NCBI GenBank assembly: GCA_000818945.1
Contig: KN805371.1
Location: 742,666 to 806,665, forward strand
Source: Schizochytrium sp. CCTCC M209059
Taxonomy: Eukaryota > Sar > Bigyra > Thraustochytrida > Thraustochytriidae
Reading direction: 5' to 3'
DNA: 64,000 nt
Below the pieces are notes generated by a model that made no database searches, was not told where the DNA came from, and saw only the letters and a list, made by a program, of their open reading frames with translations. Below, piece by piece: positions 10,924 through 21,900 of this stretch (positions are counted from its first letter, which is position 1; every line of letters begins with the position of its first letter). Both the position numbers and the translations under genes were made by a program.

Positions 10924-11900
10924 GGTTTTTGTTCGATTGCCGTTGGGTGCAGAGGGCGTGACGCTCCTCCTGTCTATCTTTCTCTCTTATCCGCCTTGGC
11001 GGAACCGCGAACCGGGCGAGGAGGGCTGACCGAAGCCGAAGCCGGAGCCGGAGCTGCAACCGTCCCGCGTGCCTCGCTCGAGGCGTGCGAGCCGGCTGGC
11101 CGGCTGCTGAGAGCAGCCTTGTTCCGGTTCCTGAGGCCGCTTCCTCGCGACGCGAAGGCGGGGCGGGGCGTGGCGAGGCGAGGCGAGGCGAAGAAGTAAA
11201 GCAAGCGTCCCGTCCGTCTTCCTCTCCAAGCCGGGGGGTTGGTTGCTTGCTTGCTTCTGCTTGCTTGCTTCTGCCTGCTCTTTCGTCGCTGGTTTAACCG
11301 ACTGCTCTGCTGTGCTCTTCAAGAGCTTTGCTTATCACGCGAGCGCGCGCAGCAGCGACAGCGGCAGACGGGCGGGCGGGCGGGCTGACCGACGGGCAAC
11401 AACTGTCTGTCCCCGCGCGGCGAGGCGAGGCGAGGCGAGGTGCGGCGAGGCGAGGTGTGGTGCCAGTCTGTTATGTATGTATGTATGCTTGCTTGCTTAC
11501 TTGCTTGCTTGCCTGCCTCTCTGTGTGTCTGTCTGTCAGTCTGTGTGTCTGTCTGTCGCGTGCGGGCCGCGCGGTCTTGGTCTTGGTCTGCCTGTGAGGA
11601 GGGGCGGGAGAGGAAAGAAGGGAGGAAGGAGGAGGGCGCGCGAGGAGAAGTCTTGCGCGCGAGGAGGGAGAGGAGGGCAACGGAGGCGCGCGGAGCGCGA
11701 GGCGGGCTCCGAAGGCCGGCGCGAGGACAATAAGGCAATGAAGCAGGCAGGCAGAGGCAGGCAGAGCGAGAGCGAGCGAGAAAGACAGACAGACAGACAG
11801 GCGCGGGAGGCTTGGCTTGTGTAGGAACGAGACGCTCGCTGTCAATGCCCAACAAGGATTGCGCGCTGCCGTGGTGGTCGCACGCAAGACGAAGGCGGCT

Positions 11901-11994
11901 GGCGCAGGCGCAGGCGCAGGCGAAGGCACAGGCACAGGCACAGGCACAGGCGCAAGCGCAGGCACAGGCGCGGGCACGGGCACGGGCACGGGCG
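11901..11994. repeat. GGCGCA/GGCACA hexanucleotide repeat
   Basis: About 15 imperfect hexamers, drifting from GGCGCA through GGCACA to GGGCAC. All frames stay open through it, which creates spurious ORFs. Confidence 0.9.
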
Positions 11995-12426
11995 ATCCCA
12001 GCGAGAGCGCAGAACAGGCGGGGGAACGGTCCTGGCAGGAGCAGAGACCGAATCAGATCAGTTCTGATGACCACGCGCGGCGAAACTTCTTCGGTCACGC
12101 GCTCCTAAAGCGGGTCTGTCTGTCTGTCGAGCTGGCCAGCGCGAACCCTGCGCGGTGGGGGCGCGCGTCCGCGGCCGAGGGGCGAGCCACGTAGAAGGCA
12201 CGCAGCAGAAGGCCAGGCGGGCAGAAGGCGCGCGAAGGAGAACGCGGCGGGGCGGAGACGGCCAGCGTCGCCGATTTGAATTTGTTTTTTCTTTCTTTCT
12301 TCCTTCTGCAGTGCCAGCGAGGCTGCTAGTAGCTAGCCGGTAGGTCGCCTTACTGCTACCACCTTGTTATCCCGAACTGCTAGAAGTCGGCCAGAGAGTG
12401 ATGTTGATCGGATCGACTGCTGCGAG

Positions 12427-12528
12427 TGATTGATTGATTGATTGATTGGTTTCATTGATTGATTGATTGATTGATTTGATTGATTGATTAATTTGATTGA
12501 TTGATTTGATTGATTAATTTGATTGGTC
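12427..12528. repeat. (GATT)n microsatellite, interrupted
   Basis: A tetranucleotide tract with a few interruptions (GGTTTC, TTAATTT). It is non-coding. Confidence 0.92.
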
Positions 12529-13174
12529 GATTGACCGGCCAACCACCTCGCTGCACTTGCGCTCAGCTTTGGAGAAACCGACCGTCGGGCTTCCTCGCCA
12601 GCTTCTTCGGTCTACGATGCCAGGCAGAGCAGCCAATTGGGCGCCGCTCCTGGAGGAAAGTAACAGTCGGCAGTCAGAGTCTGACTGGCAGTGAGTCTAA
12701 CGGCGGCCAGCGGCCATGGCAGCCGGCCGGGGGAAATGTCTCCGTCGTCAGCCACAGCCCCCTCCAGCACAACCAGGCACGTACGTACATACGTCGCTCG
12801 CGAGGGCGCGCGCCGCGGAGCCTCGGCTCAAGGCAGCGCGCGACCGAGACCCGCCTGCGGCCGCTGGCGAGGCAGGGGCGGCACGCACGCAGCCCAGCCC
12901 CGCCCAGCCAGGCCAGCCAGGCCAGCCCAGCCAGGCCGGCCCGGCAAGCTGCCTTGGCTGCTGGATGCCGCACTGCACACGCGGCGCGACGCTGTGCGCG
13001 CGACGCTGAGCTCGCACTGCAGGCAGACATGGACGGCGGCCGGCGCGGAAAGTGCCTGAGCAGAGCAGAGCAGAGCGGCGCAGAGCAGCGCAGAGCAGAG
13101 CGCAGGAGAGAGCGGCTCCGCAGCCTCGGATCGATCACGTCGCGGCCCCTGTCGCGGCTGTTCGCGTCGCGGCG

Positions 13175-13266
13175 CGTGCCGAGCCGTGCCGTACCGGCCG
13201 TTGGCCCCGCGACGGAGACGCGTGCCGAGCCGTGCCGTACCGGCCGTTGGCCCCGCGACGGAGACG
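13175..13266. repeat. 46-bp perfect tandem duplication
   Basis: Two identical adjacent 46-bp units, each starting CGTGCCGAGCCGTGCC and ending GCGACGGAGACG. Perfect identity suggests a recent duplication. Confidence 0.95.
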
Positions 13267-13689
13267 TGCCAGTGCGCGAGGACGAGAGTCAGAGAGAGGG
13301 GGGAGCGGGGGAGAGAGAGAGAGAGGCTCGGATCCGGGTCGTCGTGGTCGACGATCTATATCTATCTATGCAATCTTGCCGTCGGCAGGATCGCACGTAG
13401 CCTCGCCGCAGCCGCACCGAGCGACGTCAGAGCCTGCTTGCTGCCAGTGGCAGCTGCCAGCTGCAGCAGCATTGCAGGGCGGGGGGCGCTTGCAAGGCAG
13501 GCCGCCAGCAGCCAGGCAGCCGGGTCGCTTGCCCGCGTCGCGTGATACTACCTTCCGCCAGAGACTTTTGCGTGCTTCGGAGCTGGCTGACGTCGAGACG
13601 ATCGAGCGGTGCAGGTGCAGCTGCCGGCCCGAGTGACCGGGTGGGTCTACGCGTGACGGACGCCAGTACAAGATGCGTTGCGTGCTTGG

Positions 13690-13728
13690 CATGCTTGCCA
13701 TGCTTGGCATGCTTGCCATGCTTGGCAA
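13690..13728. repeat. Alternating ATGCTTGGC/ATGCTTGCC repeat
   Basis: Four and a part 9-bp units alternate between two versions. GGCATGC-type inverted symmetry gives the tract hairpin potential. Confidence 0.85.
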
Positions 13729-14140
13729 GATGCCCGCGCCTCGGCGGTCTGGCATGGATCGCCTCAGAATCTGCAGAGGTGATTCTTTTACCTTTGTTTT
13801 CGTGATGAAGATGGTGCGGACTTCGCGCGCGGGGTATATCTTTAAGTTGTTTGGGTCGCACTCCTCACTAGTCTTAGACCGAAGTGGTCGCGGTCTGCAG
13901 TGGTCAGCTGCAGAGCGGCCAGCGTGCGTCTCCTCGTTGCGATTGTTTGTGGTGAGGCTGCGCTCATGGATAGATAGATAGATAGATGGATAGATGTAGA
14001 TCGATCGGGGTTGGGACGCCCGCAGCTGCAGCGGCCCGGGGCTTTGGATTGTTTGCTTGCACTGCTTCGGCTTTCTTCTTTCTCTCAACTGCAATCGCCT
14101 GCGCCTGGCACTGTCTGTACGAATGATTCCACGTGGCTAC

Positions 14141-14247
14141 AGACAGACTGATCGACCGATCGATCGACAGATCGACCGATCGACGGACAGACAGACCGAT
14201 CGATCGATCGATCGATCAACTGACAGACAGACAGACCGACCGACCTT
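14141..14247. repeat. GATC/GACA mixed tetranucleotide tract
   Basis: Interleaved GATC, GACC and GACA units form a compound microsatellite about 370 bp upstream of the SDR start codon. Confidence 0.88.
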
Positions 14248-14615
14248 GATCGATCTGCTGCTGCTGCGGCCAGTCGCGTCCTCCTGCCTCTGTCAGCGGC
14301 CTTGCGGCTGCGGCATGCTAGTCTTTGTCAGCTGCAGCGGCAAACCCAACGGGATTCGCACCGGCCGGTGCTTCCACAGTCTCTGTGAGCCTGTGGGAGG
14401 TGTGTGCGTCCGCCCTAAGCCCCGTGCGACGTTGACGTCGACGTCAAAGGGCTCCTTGTCGCCTATCCAGGTTGGCCTCTCTGCCAGTCGAAGGCCATCC
14501 GGCCGGCCAGCCACCCAGCCCTCGCTCCAGCCGCCCAGCCAGCCACCCAGCTGCAGCTAGCCGCAGCCAGCCGCAGCCAGTAAGCCAGCCTGCCGCTGCT
14601 CAAGAGACCGCCGGC

Positions 14616-15356
14616 ATGGCGGCGCCAGCGCGCGTACTCGTCACGCATGCCACCGAGTTTCTTGGCAAGGCCACCACGAGCGCCTTGCTGCAGAGCCTGC
14701 CGGCGAGCAAGCTCTTCTGCCAGGATGCCAGGTTCGCCGACGAGGGCGAACGCAGCGCCTTTGTGGACGGCCTCGACGCAAGCGAAGACAGACTTGAGTT
14801 CATCTCGCACCAGGACGTCGACAAGATTGCAGAGGCTGTCCAATCCGACGTGGACATCCTCGTGAACAACACCGCGTACCCCGCCGTACGACGCAAGTTC
14901 CACGATATCCCGCGCGAGGAGTTTGTTCAGACCCTCGACGCGCTCACCGTCTTTCCCTTTGAACTCACCGCCAAGTTGCTCCCCGCCATGCGTGAACGCA
15001 AGCGCGGCAAAATCATCTTCGTCACGAGTGCTACCGCCTTTAATGGACTACCCAACTACGCATCGTATGCCATTGCCCGTGGCGCCACCAACGCCATGGC
15101 TCTTACTCTCGCAAAGGAAGTTGGTCCTGACAATATTTGCGTCAACGCGGTTTGTCCCAACTTTGTCGAAAGCGAAACGTACTTTCCCAAACGACTCCGA
15201 GATGATCCGGAGATCCTTGCAAAGATCACAAAACCAATCCCGCTTGGGCGGCTCGCCAAGCCGCACGAGCCTGCCGACCTTATTGCCTTTTTAGCTTCAT
15301 CCAAGGCAGACTACATTACGGGCCAAATTATGCCTTTTGCAGGCGGATGGGCTTGA
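14616..15356 (+). CDS. Halohydrin-dehalogenase-like short-chain dehydrogenase/reductase
   Basis: The protein has 246 residues from ATG at 14616 (MAAPARVLVT); the in-frame extension upstream is translated CCAG repeats. It is an SDR-fold protein, but the cofactor-binding glycine motif is replaced by T10-x4-F15-x-G17. The catalytic set is S138-x12-Y151-x3-R155, with Arg where classical SDRs have Lys. Both changes are the published signature of halohydrin dehalogenases (HheA-G), which use no NAD(P)H and interconvert vicinal halohydrins and epoxides. The loop after the sixth strand reads PNF (181-183) followed by SETYFP, matching the halide-binding PNY region of HheC. The C-terminus DYITGQIMPFAGGW also matches. 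These enzymes are known mainly from bacteria, so transfer is likely. Substrate is unknown; the alternative is an SDR of another function that reached the same motif. Confidence 0.85.
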   Translation: MAAPARVLVTHATEFLGKATTSALLQSLPASKLFCQDARFADEGERSAFVDGLDASEDRLEFISHQDVDKIAEAVQSDVDILVNNTAYPAVRRKFHDIPREEFVQTLDALTVFPFELTAKLLPAMRERKRGKIIFVTSATAFNGLPNYASYAIARGATNAMALTLAKEVGPDNICVNAVCPNFVESETYFPKRLRDDPEILAKITKPIPLGRLAKPHEPADLIAFLASSKADYITGQIMPFAGGWA

Positions 15357-15887
15357 TTTACCCGTCCAAAATAATCGTGTCACTTCTTGGAGTGCAGAGC
15401 ACGGGACCGACCAAGAAGCATCTAGTTCGTTCGAAAGTCACTGATCCTTTTCTTTGCTGCTCGTCATTGTTGATGATGTTGATGTTAATGCCGTTGGGCG
15501 GGAGCAACGCCACAAGATGGAGCGAAAACTTTGTCGATTTTCAGAGACTCTTCATGTCGAAAATTGCGTCTCGTGAAGCCCCCCCGCCCCCCCCGTCTCA
15601 TTCTTTTATACATAGACACAGATTAGACTTCAATTTTCAATCTTTCTATGTTTTACAGTTTTATGGCAGAGTCTGCAGGTACATTTGCAGAATGGACAGT
15701 GGCAACGAGGGAAAACAAAAGGCAACCAACAATACCAAGCGTCCACATTCCGCACCTTTTCAAGAGCAACCTACTGCAAGCAGACAAGTACCGTAAGAAA
15801 GGCAACCTGCGATGTGAGCGAGGAGAAAGAACTTCAAACATGTGCCATCGTCGGCCCGTGGGCAGGGAGCGAAGTGGCTCAGGGAAT
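15357..15887. other. Intergenic, convergent 3' ends
   Basis: This 531 bp lies between the stop codons of the halohydrin-dehalogenase-like gene and the transporter. I see no gene or notable repeat except a C-run near 15580-15595. Confidence 0.5.
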
Positions 15888-17555
15888 CTAGACTGCAAAG
15901 GCCCTCGAGGCTCGGATATTCACTCTCTTGTCCTGCTCCGATAGAGCCCTCGAGTCCAATGGCGCAGAATTCAACGTCTTCTTGCTACTTGCTCGTACCT
16001 TTGCTTGTGCCTCATCGTGCAATAGACGGAGCTGCAGGCAACATGCAGAGACGGTGATGAGTGCAAGCGCCGCTCCATGGGCCGACGTGAACGGTTTCGG
16101 AAAAACAAGCACGCTTATTGCAAACGTAATGCACTTGCGCACCGTGACGACAATCGTGGCACTCGTCGATCCAAACGACTGAGCCATGCGCAGTACGCAG
16201 CGTTGCCCCACCGATGTGATCAAAAGAATAAAGACCTCCTCCAAGAGCAGACGTCGCGGTGCATGCGCAAAAAAGGTCAACCCCTTGCGTAGATCGCCAG
16301 TCGCAATGACCCCAATCCCCAGAATTCCAAGCGTTATAGCATTGGTGAAGAAAATGAGCTCGTCGCGCGCGCGAAGCGCAGCGTCTTCCGCACCATGCTC
16401 CCGGTTTCGCTCTTGCGGCAGCAAGGAAGCCGCACTTGTCTCGTGGATGCGCATTGGACAGCGCAAGGCTTTTAAAACCGTCTTGCCAAGTCCTTTCAAG
16501 AGCTTGCGGACATGTACGCCTCCAGGACTATTTAACGTCTTACCCTGCAGAACAGCCTCTTGCACGATGGCGTGCGCCCCGATGCATACCATCGCAACGA
16601 ACATGACAGAAAAACCCCAGAGCCTTCCTGCGACGGATCCTGGTTTGCTCAAAGCGCGCTCCTTTGATGGCAGGGTTTCCGGGAGTGCAGCAACAACTTC
16701 ACCACCGCTGGCAACATCTTTCATCAAGCTTGCGCTACTGCCGCTGCTATCACTGCTGTCGCTCTCAGCGCTAGCGTCGCGGCGGAGGTCCGCCTGAGAC
16801 AATATATACAGGCCCACGACAAGCAACATGCAATAAGTGACCGCGCGCAGCGAGTACCTGCGACGGAGTAACAATGTGCTACCTGCCATGACAAAGGCGA
16901 TTTTCGAAGCCTTGAAGAGCTGGACCGTGTTAAAGGCGACATAAAATGTGGCATGATTGTTGCACACCTGGAAGAGCACCGCAGTAAGGCTGCACGCAAA
17001 GTACTCCCAGCGGTATCGCTGCAACAGATTTGCGCCTCGAAACGCGCCTTTTGATCTTGGCCCGGCGGCGTGCGCGCCAGATCGCTGTCGTAGCTGCTTC
17101 TGCAGCTGCTGCTGCGGCTGCTGCTGCGGCTGCTGCGAAAGCGAAAGCGAGATGCTCGCCAGCAAAAGCTGGCTCCCCGTATTGAGCAGGCTCATGAACC
17201 AGCTCACGTTCACATTCGCGCTGTTCATGCTCAGGCTAATGTCTTCTGCGAAGACGGCCTGCAGCAAGTAAAGCCCGACGATTTGCGTGGCGAGCACCCA
17301 AAAGGCCCACCTTTGCCCTGCCACATCCGCTTTGTCATCTGGCCGTTCATAGGCGGGGCTCTGCTTTTGCTGTGCTTGCTGCCTGGTCTCCGCCTGCCGT
17401 TCAAGATCGCCGCCGCCGCTGCCACCGCGGCCCGCGGCTTTCGAAAGGCCAAGGTGCCCGTTGCCTTGGTCCAAGCTCAGCTCGGCAGCCGTCTCGCGCC
17501 ACGTTGCGTCCCAGCGCCTCGCCGCCGCGCGCAGCGAGCCCGCGGCGGCCCGCAT
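15888..17555 (-). CDS. Nucleotide-sugar (or PAPS) transporter of the SLC35B/UAA type
   Basis: The protein has about 555 residues from ATG at 17555 (MRAAAGSL). The frame stays open to 18248, but that part overlaps the ERCC1 start on the other strand and is rejected. Around ten hydrophobic segments are visible from AFWVLATQIVGLYLLQAVF to AALALITVSACCLQL. FNTVQLFKASKIAFVMAGS corresponds to the PxQ-KSCKPIPVM region of SLC35B proteins, and IVVTVRKCITFAISVLVF to their TTTRKF-T-L-SV region. Such carriers bring UDP-sugars or PAPS into Golgi or ER in exchange for nucleotide monophosphate. The N-terminal 100 residues, a poly-Gln loop and a long Ser-rich loop in the middle make it longer than usual (about 350-450). 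Substrate cannot be read from the sequence. Confidence 0.82.
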   Translation of the reverse strand: MRAAAGSLRAAARRWDATWRETAAELSLDQGNGHLGLSKAAGRGGSGGGDLERQAETRQQAQQKQSPAYERPDDKADVAGQRWAFWVLATQIVGLYLLQAVFAEDISLSMNSANVNVSWFMSLLNTGSQLLLASISLSLSQQPQQQPQQQLQKQLRQRSGAHAAGPRSKGAFRGANLLQRYRWEYFACSLTAVLFQVCNNHATFYVAFNTVQLFKASKIAFVMAGSTLLLRRRYSLRAVTYCMLLVVGLYILSQADLRRDASAESDSSDSSGSSASLMKDVASGGEVVAALPETLPSKERALSKPGSVAGRLWGFSVMFVAMVCIGAHAIVQEAVLQGKTLNSPGGVHVRKLLKGLGKTVLKALRCPMRIHETSAASLLPQERNREHGAEDAALRARDELIFFTNAITLGILGIGVIATGDLRKGLTFFAHAPRRLLLEEVFILLITSVGQRCVLRMAQSFGSTSATIVVTVRKCITFAISVLVFPKPFTSAHGAALALITVSACCLQLRLLHDEAQAKVRASSKKTLNSAPLDSRALSEQDKRVNIRASRAFAV

Positions 17556-18039
17556 GCCGCCGGCGTCGCCCTGGCCCCCGCCAGCGCGTGCGCGCGCCCC
17601 TCCTCGCGCTGGTCTGCTCGGAGACTGACCGTCTCCGTCGGCTGGCGTTGCGGCGGGGCGTGGCTGCCTCCCGCTTGTTCTCCCTCCCTGCCTGCCTCCC
17701 TGCCTCCCTGCCTGAGCTGACGCGCCAGACAGACAGGCTGAGGCAGGCAGGCAGGCAGGCAGGCAGGCACAGACTGGAGAGAGAGCGAGCGAGACCAAGT
17801 CTTCATGCCTGCCATGCGCCCGGCGTTCTGCGATTCGCTTTTGTCGCGGCGCAAAGGAGCGAGAGCCTTCGACAGGGCCAGACAAGCCGAGCCTGGCCCG
17901 GGCTTCGCGCTTGCCTGAGCCAGGACCTCGTCCCCCTTCTTTCTTTCCTTGCGCCCACGCTCGCGCGGCCGGGCGAGGGAGAGCGAGCGAGCAGGCAAGC
18001 AAGCAAGCAAGTAAGCTAGCAAGCAAGCAAGCAAGCAAG
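17556..18039. promoter_or_regulatory. Divergent promoter region between transporter and ERCC1
   Basis: The 484 bp between divergent start codons must hold both promoters. It contains CCTG/GGCA runs (about 17685-17768) and an AAGC run ending at the ERCC1 ATG. I see no TATA box. Confidence 0.5.
17994..18039 (+). repeat. AAGC tetranucleotide repeat forming the ERCC1 leader
   Basis: About ten AAGC units with one or two changes run straight into the start codon. The same type of run precedes several other genes in the window. Confidence 0.9.
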
Positions 18040-18705
18040 ATGGCGGCCTCCACGAGCTCTGCAGCCGCTGGGGCCGCAGCAGCTGGGACCGCTTCAACCT
18101 CGGGCGCGGCCTCGGCGTCCATCCTGGTGGGGCTGCGACAAAAGAAGAATCCGGTGCTGGACCTGATTGAAAACGTGCCGTGGAAGTTTGTCGACATGAC
18201 CCCAGACTTTATCCTGGGAGAGTCCACGTGCGCCTTGTACCTGAGCATGCGATACCATCTGTTGCATCCTGACTATTTGTATTCACGCATCTCTGAGCTC
18301 AAGCGCGACTTCAAGCTGCGCCTTGTCTTCTGTGTGGTCGACATTCAGAATTGCCAGACTCCCTTGATGATGCTGACCTCGCTGGCGTCTGCAAACGAGT
18401 TCACTGTTATTCTCTGCTGGAGCCAGCAAGAATGCGCGCGCTACCTCGAGACCTTCAAGCTTTACGAACGCAAAGCGCCCAAAGCCATCCAAGAGAGAGT
18501 CGAATCTGGCTACATGCCTAAACTAGAGGATGCTCTTACTGTCATTCGCTCTGTCAACCGCACCGATGTCAAGGTGCTCTCCACGAACTTTGGATCCTTG
18601 CGCAACATTATGAGCGCATCCATGGAGGAGATGTCCCTCTGTCAAGGCATTGGCGACAAAAAATTACGAAGACTCTACGCCACATTTAACGAGCCCTTTT
18701 TGTGA
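18040..18705 (+). CDS. ERCC1: DNA excision repair protein ERCC1
   Basis: The protein has 221 residues from ATG at 18040, directly after the AAGC leader. An Ala/Ser-rich N-terminus is followed by the ERCC1 central domain (about 30-150) with VPWKF, PDFILGESTCALYLSMRYH and LHPDYLYSRI, very close to animal and plant ERCC1. A C-terminal double helix-hairpin-helix (about 165-221) reads VLSTNFGSLRNIM and LCQGIGDKKLRRLYATF. ERCC1 pairs with XPF as the 5' structure-specific nuclease of nucleotide excision and crosslink repair; ERCC1 itself is non-catalytic. It is shorter than the human protein (297), mainly at the N-terminus where XPA binds. It converges on the aromatic amino-acid gene with 215 bp between. 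Confidence 0.96.
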   Translation: MAASTSSAAAGAAAAGTASTSGAASASILVGLRQKKNPVLDLIENVPWKFVDMTPDFILGESTCALYLSMRYHLLHPDYLYSRISELKRDFKLRLVFCVVDIQNCQTPLMMLTSLASANEFTVILCWSQQECARYLETFKLYERKAPKAIQERVESGYMPKLEDALTVIRSVNRTDVKVLSTNFGSLRNIMSASMEEMSLCQGIGDKKLRRLYATFNEPFL

Positions 18706-18920
18706 ACCCTTGTATTTTCTTACCTTTTATTTCTGTTTTTCAGCAAGTCAACCTGTTTCGCTCTTTCTCCTCACGCGCCAACTGCTTTACAGACTCTGGC
18801 ATGATAAATTGGAGAAATAATTCTGAAAATAAGAGTCCTTGGCCAAAGAATGCATGCATACATACATATGAGTGAGCGATAGACACCCCCGATCAAGGAA
18901 CATGGACAGTTGTCACATTC

Positions 18921-21900
18921 TTACTGCGACTGCTCTGCCAGAAGCTCCTCGAGACCGGCCCTGAAGCGCGTCACCGCCTTGTCAATCTCGCTCTGTGCTG
19001 CTGCGTACGAAAAACGAACTCCATAGGCAGCGCCAAAGGCATCGCCCGGAGGCAGAGCGAGGCCATGGTCTTGGATAAGGTAGCTGCACAAGTCTGTGGC
19101 AGACGAGATGGTACGACCGCTCTTGGACTTGAAGCCCTTGGACAGGTAGTAAGACACGTCCGGGAAAACATAGAAAGCACCACGCGGAACGGGGCAGACG
19201 ACATGCGGGATGTCACGGAGTGCCGAGACGATGCTATCGCGCTTAACACGAAGCTGATCATACAGAGGCACGAGCATCTCATCAGGGACCTGAGTGAGTG
19301 CAGCAATGCCCGCGAATTGAGAAATTGACGACGCGCAGGAGTTAAGCTGTGACTGCAGCTTGAGCGCAGCCGACATGATGCGCTCGTCTGGGGATGCCAG
19401 GTACGCCAGACGAAAGCCAGTCATGGCATAGCCCTTGGAAAAACCATTGGCGATCATGGTGCGCTCGAACATGCCGGGAATTGAGGCAAACGATTTGTGC
19501 TCCAGACCATCGTACGTGAGTCGTTCATAAATCTCATCGCTGAGCACGAGCACGTGGCGAAATTGGGGTTCGCGAAGAACGGCGGCAAGACCTTCGAGCT
19601 CCGCTTCCGTGTACGTGCACCCCGTTGGGTTGCATGGGTTGCAGAGAATGAGGATGCGCGTCCGCGGTGAGAGAGCCGCCCGGAGTTCCTCGGGCGATAG
19701 AATGTAATCCTTGGACGGCTGACGATCAACGATGATGGGCTTGGCCCCGCTAAGACGGACAATCTCGGGGTACGACACCCAGTAAGGCGCAGGCACAACC
19801 ACCTCGTCGCCAGCGTCACAAAGGCCCATGATGGCACAAAAGAGAGCCTGCTTGCCGCCATGCGTAATGAGCACATCCTTGCCTGCATCGTATTGCACGC
19901 CCTTGCGTCGAGCATAGTCGTTGCAGATGGCCTCCTTGAGCTCATACCAGCCCCCAACGGGGGTGTAGCGCGTTTTGCCCGTCTTTGCAGCCTCAACAAC
20001 GGCGTCGAGGACGGGCTGCGGCGGGTCAAAGTCGGGCTCGCCCACGGTAAGCGTCGTGACGATGTCGCGCCCCTGACGCTGAAGCTCGAGTGCCAATGCG
20101 TGCGTCTCTGAGGTCTTGGATGGCTGAATGCGCCCCACAAAGCGGCTGAGACGCGTTTTCGCAGCGGCGCCAGAAGCATCCTCTGACGTGGGCTGGTTGC
20201 GGAGTTGGTCCATGATGCGGTGCATTGCGTTCTCCAGTCCCTCGAGCTGCGCCGAAGAGTTCGGATTGCACTTGTACAGCGCGCTGAACAAATCGAATGA
20301 GTCCTTGCAAGTGTTGTTCACCAAGGAGAGCAGGGTCTCAAAACCCTTGGTATTGATCGGCGTCGATCGGAGCTGCAACTCTGCCAGCATACGACCTGTA
20401 AAATGAGTGACGAATTGGCTTCCTGCAGCAGCCTCGTCGTGCATCTCGCATGACATGTCGACCATCCGGCACCCGGCGCGGCGAAAGATATCCAGGAATA
20501 TCTCGCACCGACGATCCGCCTGCACCAGGCCACGAGAGGTGCTGCCGCTTACGCGCACCTTTTCGTACACGAGAGGCAAGCCGCGCCACGAGTACTTGCC
20601 GGACTCGGGGCCGAACATCGGGTGCGTGCACAGAATATCAGCGTCCTCGGGAAGCAGGACCTGCAAGACATTTTTGGGCAGGGTCTTGACCGACAGCACA
20701 TCCACAACGAGGACGCCCTTGAGTAGGTGGCTCGGGATGAGACGCACAACTTTTTCAAAGGAAAGGATTGAGACGGAAATGACCAAGCAGTCAAGACCTT
20801 GCGCAGCGCGGAACATGTCTTCTACCGAAGTACAGTACGTGGCGCCAATCTCCTTGGCCTCAGCAGAGTAGTCGGCGCGCGAGCATCCAAATACAGAGTG
20901 ATGACGCGCAAAGGTTTTGGCGAGGAACTGGCCAAAATTGCCAAACCCAAGAATACCAATCTTGAGTCGCTTGTTAGCACTCGACATTGAGGCGCTCGCG
21001 TTCGAGACAATGGAAGAGCTCGAAGATCCGATCGCTGCCTCACGGAGAGGAGGCGTCGCGCTCCGGTGCGCAGTCATAGTCGTGCCGGCAGGGACGCCGA
21101 CGGCCTCGGCGACATAGTCGGTCAGCACGGCGTCCTTGGGGTACGAACCTAGCACGCGAAGGTAGCGCGCCAGCTCAGAGACGTGGCGAATCGCGTTCTG
21201 AACCTTGGCATCCGACAGGGACCCGATGCAGTCGACATAAAAGATGAATTGAAACTTTCCATCTCCCTCGACTGCGCCACCCAGACCTTGGACATCAGTT
21301 GTTCCGGATCCGCTGGCGTGAGCATCCTTCGGCCCGGTCACATCAGCTCCGGCGGATCGGAGACGCTCCAGGAGCTCACGGTCCTCGGAAGGAATGAGTT
21401 GTTCGTCAGCCTTGCCCTCGACGACGACTTCGAGTCCTTGCAGACGGAGCTTGTCCGGGCGTGACTCAAGCTTGGTCAAACTAATATCGCGAAAGCTGAA
21501 CGCGGAGAGCGCACGCACCAACACCCCCGGGTAGTTGACGAGCGAGAACACGAGGGAGGTTTTCCAAGGGTACGACGGGGCGGAGTCCATTGGGCGCGGA
21601 GGCAGCGGGAGCCAACGCTTGGATAAGAGCAGAAAACGGGTGTAGTTGTCCTCGTCGTCCTCGATGCCAGAGTCCAGCAGCTCCAAGCCGTAGCGATCTG
21701 CAGCAAGCGTCGACGCGATCGCTGCGCAGTCGTGGAGGTTCTCGGTGGCAATGATCTTGGCGCTGCCCGCCGTGTCATAGCTCGACTCGCCCTTGAGCCC
21801 ATGGCTGCGCAGAAAGCCATCGCACTGTGCAAGTGCCTGGGGGTGGCTCATGACCTTGCGGATCTGGTCCATGGTCACTCCCGGAAGCACCATGAGTGAA

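Larger units (their letters stand above)
10924..14615. other. 3.7 kb repeat-rich intergenic region
   Basis: This long stretch is dominated by simple repeats: CTTG and TATG runs near 11250-11520, a GGCACA/GGCGCA hexanucleotide at 11901-11994, (GATT)n at 12427-12528, a 46-bp perfect duplication at 13175-13266, a 9-bp alternating repeat at 13690-13728 and GATC/GACA runs at 14141-14247. Open frames here occur in several phases at once and read as low-complexity, so none is accepted as a gene. Confidence 0.55.

Noticed and set aside
11243..12194. Overlapping long frames on both strands
   Set aside because: All frames are open because of CTTG, GGCACA and GAGG repeats; no domain, no consistent codon use.
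12510..13636. Frames of up to 296 residues rich in Arg, Ala and Pro
   Set aside because: The duplicated 46-bp unit and GC-rich repeats explain them; competing frames overlap on both strands.
17556..18248. N-terminal extension of the SLC35B-type transporter
   Set aside because: It is the antisense of the ERCC1 start and its AAGC leader, and reads as Leu/Ala repeats that mimic membrane segments.
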